A DNA stretch of 9,491 bases. It comes from Planctomycetes bacterium RBG_13_46_10 (GTDB lineage: Bacteria; Planctomycetota; Phycisphaerae; Sedimentisphaerales; Anaerobacaceae). The stretch is taken from assembly GCA_001824645.1 (NCBI GenBank), contig MHYD01000068.1:22561-32051 (forward strand). Direction: 5' to 3'. The notes under the pieces are model-generated. The model did no database searches. It saw nothing but the letters and a program-made list of their open reading frames with translations, and had not been told where the DNA came from. Below are positions 5,718 to 9,491 of the stretch, piece after piece. The position numbers and the translations under genes are program-made. The first letter of the stretch is position 1, and the number at the start of each line of letters is the position of its first letter.

Positions 5718-6491
5718 CTAATTATCTTCGGGGACACCTGCCTGTGTCTTGGATTCTATCCTTCGACTGGATTCGACAGGCTCACCACAGGTACGCTCAG
5801 GACAGGCAGGCTCACCACGGGTGCGTGACCGCCCGAGGCAGCTTTCGCAATGACAGGCACCGACCATTCTCAGATGGGTTGCCCCGGCAAGAGACTTTGT
5901 CTCGACCAGCCTGGCACCTTTTGCCTGCATCTTGCGAAGCGCCATTTGTGCATCCTTTTTATTATGAGCTCCTACCGCATCGACCACAACCGTCACCCTC
6001 TTGCCGCGCTGCAGAAGTCCCAGTGCCGTCGCTTTGATTGCATCTTCCGCACAGGCGCCTATCAGTATAAACTCGCCGGCACGCACCTCGCTCAGCAGCC
6101 TGTCTATTCGAGGCTCATCAAACGGATCCACACAGCGTTTGTGGAAGATGATTTGCTTGTACTGCCGCATCATGTCTCTCGGCAAATCGGTGTTCCCGTC
6201 CGCTGCAAAGGTCACTCTGTTATCCAGCAAAGTGTAGCGTATCTTTTTTTGTCCCTCTGTCCCGTCAAGACAATAGTGATTCTCGTCTCCGTTATTATTC
6301 GGATAGACGTCACAGGTCGAAATTATAGGGATATTTTTCCTTCTGGCCCATGCCATGACCCTTCGGATGTGCACAAGGACTCTTCTGTGGTTTCTAATGC
6401 AGGCTTTGCCCTCGGCCAACAGGAAATCCCGCTGCGTATTGATATCTATCAAAACCAGTTTACGCCGCATTTTGACCATCTGCAGAATCAT
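5718..6491 (-). CDS. Isochorismatase-like cysteine hydrolase with repeat-derived C-terminal tail
   Basis: A 257-residue alpha/beta hydrolase of the isochorismatase/nicotinamidase superfamily. The catalytic triad is visible: D16 in L-I-D-I-N-T-Q-R-D-F, K118 in F-H-K-R-C-V-D-P-F, and the nucleophile C147 in L-I-G-A-C-A-E-D-A-I-K-A-T. The G-K-R-V-T-V-V-V-D-A-V-G strand and following helix are standard for the fold. Family members hydrolyse small amides or vinyl ethers; the substrate cannot be told from sequence. The ATG at 6491 is chosen because AAAAGGA (6500-6506) lies 8 nt upstream. The enzyme fold should end near residue 205-215. The last 40 or so residues, including R-G-E-P-A-C-P-E-R-T-C-G-E-P-V-E, are encoded by an intergenic-type repeat (5737-5825 and perhaps to about 5860) and are probably a non-functional extension. 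H-C-E-S-C at 214-218 may also stem from the repeat. Confidence 0.85.
   Translation of the reverse strand: MILQMVKMRRKLVLIDINTQRDFLLAEGKACIRNHRRVLVHIRRVMAWARRKNIPIISTCDVYPNNNGDENHYCLDGTEGQKKIRYTLLDNRVTFAADGNTDLPRDMMRQYKQIIFHKRCVDPFDEPRIDRLLSEVRAGEFILIGACAEDAIKATALGLLQRGKRVTVVVDAVGAHNKKDAQMALRKMQAKGARLVETKSLAGATHLRMVGACHCESCLGRSRTRGEPACPERTCGEPVESSRRIESKTQAGVPEDN
5737..5825. repeat. Intergenic-type repeat invading the 3' end of the hydrolase gene
   Basis: Two 19-nt direct copies with two mismatches, at 5777-5795 and 5807-5825 (period 30), share CAGGCTCACCAC. A perfect 9-bp inverted repeat, CCTGCCTGT (5737-5745) and ACAGGCAGG (5802-5810), frames one copy. The TTCGACAGGCTCA...CTCAGGACAGGC wording is that of well-known dispersed repeats in many environmental genomes. 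Just inside the gene, minus-strand CCTGTCATTGCGAAAGC (about 5838-5854) resembles another common dispersed repeat. The 30-nt period keeps the reading frame open. Confidence 0.6.
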
Positions 6492-6528
6492 CTTTATGGT
6501 CCTTTTGTTTCCCGCGAAGCGGGGACAA

Positions 6529-6557
6529 TTGTCTTAACTTCTAAGTCGTCCTATAAT
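6529..6557 (+). promoter_or_regulatory. Sigma70-like promoter, probably for trmB
   Basis: TTGTCT (6529-6534), a 17-nt spacer and a perfect TATAAT (6552-6557). Transcription would start near 6564 and leave an untranslated leader of about 185 nt before trmB, which contains the hairpin at 6663-6699. Confidence 0.4.
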
Positions 6558-6662
6558 TGCTACGCCATGGTCTATAGTAAGTTCACATCCTTCTATCGAA
6601 TAGTGCCGGCAGACACTTTAAAAGCAACGGATATGAAAACTAAATTTTGATTCTTTACCTAA

Positions 6663-6699
6663 ACACCCTTTTTTATTTAGAATAATCCAATAAAGGTGT
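6663..6699 (+). other. Bulged hairpin in the trmB leader
   Basis: ACACC (6663-6667) and TTTATT (6672-6677) can pair with AATAAAGGTGT (6689-6699), leaving a 4-nt bulge on the left arm and an 11-nt loop. It ends 36 nt before the trmB ribosome binding site. It is AT-rich and of modest stability, so its function is uncertain. Confidence 0.25.
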
Positions 6700-6735
6700 G
6701 CTTAACTGATATTATTGCTTTATCCTATTTTTTGC

Positions 6736-6741
6736 AGGGGA
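6736..6741 (+). promoter_or_regulatory. Ribosome binding site deciding the trmB start
   Basis: AGGGGA, 8 nt before the ATG at 6750, with a T-run in the spacer. It favours this start over the in-frame GTG at 6696, which lies inside the hairpin and adds 18 residues unlike the family N-terminus. Confidence 0.65.
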
Positions 6742-6749
6742 TTTTTTTG

Positions 6750-7385
6750 ATGGCCCGAAAATTAAAAGAGTATCCTTCAGTTACGTTGAGGCTGGAAGAT
6801 TTAAATGGCGAAATAAATTTGGTTCAAGTTATAGGACGTTCTGGCCCACTTCACGTGGAAATCGGTACGGGCAAAGCAACCTTTCTAATAAATCAAGCCA
6901 AAGCTCAGCCGAATATTAATTTTCTCGGTATCGAGCGGGCCAACAAATATTACCGGTTCGCTGTTGACCGAATCGGCCGATGGAAATTGAATAATGTGAA
7001 GTTAATCCGCACCGATGCCGCAGTTTTTTTAGCTGAATTCTTACCGGCTGAATCCGTGGATTGCTTTCATATCTATTTTCCAGACCCCTGGCCGAAGAGA
7101 CGTCACTATAAAAGACGCTTTCTCTGTCCTGCAAACCTGGAACATCTTGTTCGCTGTTTAAAAACCGGGGGCACTTTAAGAATTGCCACAGACCATGCAG
7201 AATATTTTGAAGAGATACAGAGATTAATAACCGATAAAAAAGACTCCTCTCAGGGCAGGCTTGAGCAAATTGAGTTTCTCCCAGTTTCCGGTGCTATGGA
7301 AGGAGAGCTGACCGGCACAAATTACGAACGAAAATACATAAAAGATAAGAGGCAAATCTACACCATCGCAGCAGTGAAGAAATAA
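6750..7385 (+). CDS. trmB: tRNA (guanine-N7-)-methyltransferase TrmB
   Basis: A 211-residue SAM-dependent Rossmann-fold enzyme that methylates N7 of G46 in the variable loop of tRNAs. All family landmarks are present: motif I L-H-V-E-I-G-T-G-K (34-42), acidic SAM ligand E62 in L-G-I-E-R, the signature P-D-P-W-P-K (111-116) followed by H-Y-K-R-R (119-123), T-D-H (147-149), and the tRNA-contacting G-T-N-Y-E-R-K (189-195). Length is normal for bacterial TrmB. It appears monocistronic, driven from the upstream gap. It converges on the AsmA-like gene across only 36 nt, where two short perfect palindromes (TACGCGTA 7394-7401, AGCCGGCT 7410-7417) occur but no convincing terminator. Confidence 0.96.
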   Translation: MARKLKEYPSVTLRLEDLNGEINLVQVIGRSGPLHVEIGTGKATFLINQAKAQPNINFLGIERANKYYRFAVDRIGRWKLNNVKLIRTDAAVFLAEFLPAESVDCFHIYFPDPWPKRRHYKRRFLCPANLEHLVRCLKTGGTLRIATDHAEYFEEIQRLITDKKDSSQGRLEQIEFLPVSGAMEGELTGTNYERKYIKDKRQIYTIAAVKK

Positions 7386-7421
7386 AGCTTGTTTACGCGT
7401 ACACACAATAGCCGGCTGTTT

Positions 7422-9491
7422 CTAACGTGGTGTGCCGAAGATTTTGAGTGAATCTTCAACGACAGGAGCCAGTTTGGTTTCTACCTTCGGGTCCTTAAAG
7501 TTGCCTGTTACTTCCATCCGTACGACGGCTTTACCGAGACCTTCGGTCAGCGAACCCAGCAGAGAAGGTTCCGAACCGGCTATTCGCTGCCCACGAGCGG
7601 TAAGGCTCAGCTCTACATTTGCACTTTGCAGGTCCATACGACCGGAACCATGAAATGCCACAGCTTCACCTGCCAAATCAAATTTATCGAAAATAAGTGT
7701 GTCAGACTTGATATATGAATCGACAACCATCCGCTCAAAAGCGAAATTTTTTGGTTCCGTCAGTTTCAAAACGTATAATAGCTTTGCCAATGGGGAGAGT
7801 TTGCCCACCTGCATATCTTTAATATTCAGCATACATCTGCCGACACGTGAAGAGTTGTCTCCGATCTGTGCACGTAAGCTTAATGACCCGCTCATGGTTC
7901 CGCTTGTATGGTCGGTCTTTGCCCGATTCACACTGTTCGGCTCATCGTCCAAGAGAAACTGTCTCAAATCAATATTGTTAAAAGCTGTTTGTAACATATA
8001 TTTCAAAGTATCTCCTGCCGGTTCTTGCCCGCCTGAGGCGGGTGAAATTTCCAGTTGTCCGGCCAATTTACCATTATAACAGTCTGCTATCAGATTTTCG
8101 GCTGACCACCGCCGCTGATTCTGGTCGTAGTTTAGGTCCATCGTGAGGTTTTTTATGGATTTGCCTTTGATGTTGAAATTATCTGCAAGCACGGCAATTT
8201 GCCCATCGGAAAAACCGTCTCTGCTTTTGTATAAGCATCTTGATTTCAAAGCTGCATTCAATTCAGCGCGAGTGCCGGACAGATTAAAACTGCAATTTTT
8301 CAATCCGACTGATGCATTGAAATCTATTAGCTTTTCGCCGTCATTGAATTTGAAAATATTTACATTCTCCAGCTCCAGATCGAAACGGCCGGCCGGCGAC
8401 AATGCCTGATAGGAAGAGCTTATATCTGCGGGCATAGCGCATGCTAAATTTTCACCCAAAAGGATGTTCCTTGCCGAGAGTTGAAATAAACCGTTGCTGA
8501 AGTTATTACCAGCCAAATTGATTTGGCCGCTTAATTGTATAAGTGAGCTGTCATCCGCTGATTGAAGGCCGTCATCCGGCACTGCGGTAATATTGTTAAA
8601 TGTTATCTTCTTATTTTTTACCGTTAATCTGCCTGTGACATCTTTCAAAGGATAGGGAAACATTTTAGCATTTATGCCGTTGCCCAAACAGTCCACGGAT
8701 ATATTGGAATCAGCCTTGTCATCGTTATTCATCTTTCTCAAATTAGCACTTATGTTCACTTTTCCGGACGGCTGCAAATCCGAAACAATTTTTGCCAGCG
8801 GCAAAGGCAGTAAACCGATTAATTCATCGTTTAGCTGAGCCTGCGGCGCACTGGCTGCCAGAAAATAGCGCGGCAATTGTGTCTTTTCTGAGAGGGCACC
8901 CGCCTCGTGGGAACCAAGCCAAATTCCACCTATTAACGAAACGGTGCTCTGGCCGTAATGACCTGCGAAATTTTTTATATTCGTGGAATCAGGTGCCAGA
9001 TGAATTTTTGCCGATATATCAGATATCGTCAGTCCTGTTTTTTTTGCTGTTAATGAAGCTTGTTTTAAGTTTACATCTGCAAAGAAATTTACTCGCCCCG
9101 AATTCGACAAGCTAAGAATGTAGGGTGAAATTTGCTTGTCCTTCGAGCTTGTCGGTGCTTTATCCTGCGTCGATGTAAAAATCTTTATATCTGCATCGAC
9201 CAGACCGGTCACGTCACATTGATTGCTAAGAGCATCCTGCCTGGCCAGTAAATTTTTTACACTCGACGTATCTAACGGCATATCGCCTGCCTTGACTGAA
9301 AGATTATAAATCGGATTGTCAGTACCGTAATAGAGGACTTTGCCGTTAATAGTCACCATGCCTTTGTTTTCCTGTGAAACCACATTGTCAACTGTTATGC
9401 TGTCATAGTCGAAATACAGCTTGCCTTTAAGGTTTTTCAATGGGTAAGGAAAATTCCGATAAGCGGCTTCGCTGTCCCGAAGTTCGACGAC
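7422..9491 (-). CDS. AsmA-like envelope protein, 5' truncated by window edge
   Basis: 689 residues are visible and the frame is still open at the right edge; an apparent TTG start at 9440 is only internal. The C-terminus is typical of the AsmA-like family: a run of amphipathic beta strands with L-S-P-L-A-K-L-L-Y-V-L-K-L, F-x-F-E-R-M-V-V-D-S, G-S-G-R-M-D-L, V-x-L-S-L-T-A-R-G, and final G-N-F-K-D-P-K-V-E-T-K-L. The body has many alternating N/D-rich strands. A motif F-P-Y-P-L-K-(N/D)-(L/V)-x-G-(K/R)-L recurs at fragment residues 14 and 278, a 264-residue period suggesting a duplicated module. Family knowledge: AsmA/YhdP/TamB-type proteins are anchored by one N-terminal helix and form long hydrophobic grooves in the periplasm that carry or organise lipids to the outer membrane. 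That role here is inference; the anchor lies outside the window. Confidence 0.85.
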   Translation of the reverse strand, partial: VVELRDSEAAYRNFPYPLKNLKGKLYFDYDSITVDNVVSQENKGMVTINGKVLYYGTDNPIYNLSVKAGDMPLDTSSVKNLLARQDALSNQCDVTGLVDADIKIFTSTQDKAPTSSKDKQISPYILSLSNSGRVNFFADVNLKQASLTAKKTGLTISDISAKIHLAPDSTNIKNFAGHYGQSTVSLIGGIWLGSHEAGALSEKTQLPRYFLAASAPQAQLNDELIGLLPLPLAKIVSDLQPSGKVNISANLRKMNNDDKADSNISVDCLGNGINAKMFPYPLKDVTGRLTVKNKKITFNNITAVPDDGLQSADDSSLIQLSGQINLAGNNFSNGLFQLSARNILLGENLACAMPADISSSYQALSPAGRFDLELENVNIFKFNDGEKLIDFNASVGLKNCSFNLSGTRAELNAALKSRCLYKSRDGFSDGQIAVLADNFNIKGKSIKNLTMDLNYDQNQRRWSAENLIADCYNGKLAGQLEISPASGGQEPAGDTLKYMLQTAFNNIDLRQFLLDDEPNSVNRAKTDHTSGTMSGSLSLRAQIGDNSSRVGRCMLNIKDMQVGKLSPLAKLLYVLKLTEPKNFAFERMVVDSYIKSDTLIFDKFDLAGEAVAFHGSGRMDLQSANVELSLTARGQRIAGSEPSLLGSLTEGLGKAVVRMEVTGNFKDPKVETKLAPVVEDSLKIFGTPR

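Larger units (their letters stand above)
6492..6749. other. Divergent regulatory gap between hydrolase and trmB
   Basis: 258 nt without a convincing gene. It holds a good plus-strand promoter candidate (6529-6557), a bulged AT-rich hairpin (6663-6699) and the trmB ribosome binding site (6736-6741). The open frame crossing it on the plus strand is antisense to the hydrolase and has no family features. No tRNA or recognised riboswitch is seen. Confidence 0.5.

Noticed and set aside
5777..5825. CRISPR-like direct repeats
   Set aside because: Only two imperfect copies with an 11-nt spacer, lying in a dispersed-type intergenic repeat; no array and no cas genes.
5850..6650. Plus-strand open frame of 266 codons
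   Set aside because: It is antisense to the isochorismatase-like gene, whose catalytic triad and ribosome binding site are clear. The antisense product has no family features and no ribosome binding site.
9438..9440. TTG start for the AsmA-like gene
   Set aside because: The frame continues in family-like sequence to the window edge (Y-R-N-F-P-Y-P precedes it), so this codon is internal.

Overview
This 9.5 kb window looks like a bacterial chromosome segment, most likely from a Planctomycetota (Phycisphaerae / Sedimentisphaerales-like) genome, possibly a metagenome-assembled one. The pointers are a secreted-type GH30 xylan-active hydrolase, a remnant of a DUF362-like protein ending in a dockerin-type calcium loop, a large AsmA-like protein, mostly single unlinked genes on alternating strands, and genome-wide-style palindromic repeats. 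The lineage is inference, because no rRNA or other phylogenetic marker is present.

Left part (1-1320): the C-terminal two thirds of a GH30 glycoside hydrolase runs off the left edge. It abuts, stop to stop with no gap, a convergent small DUF4405-type membrane cytochrome protein. Middle-left part (1321-3397): a visibly AT-richer accessory stretch follows. It carries an unrecognised four-helix membrane protein and a 375-residue protein whose C-terminus has an Apea-like HEPN nuclease signature (R-N-D-L-F-H). This pair is the best candidate here for an undescribed, possibly defence-related, module.

Middle part (3335-4419): a long imperfect palindrome, then the broken C-terminal end of a DUF362-like/dockerin gene. 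The break falls exactly at one end of a compact mobile element (3679-4419). The element is bounded by perfect 16-bp inverted repeats and encodes a REP-associated (HUH, Y1-type) tyrosine transposase whose stop codon lies inside the repeat.

Right part (4420-9491): housekeeping-like genes. These are a five-helix MscS-family mechanosensitive channel, an isochorismatase-like cysteine hydrolase whose 3' end has been extended by an intergenic-type repeat, tRNA (guanine-N7) methyltransferase trmB, and a large AsmA-like protein that is incomplete at the right edge. These genes do not form an evident operon or a single pathway. mscS and the hydrolase converge, the hydrolase and trmB diverge around a 258-nt regulatory gap, and trmB and the AsmA-like gene converge.
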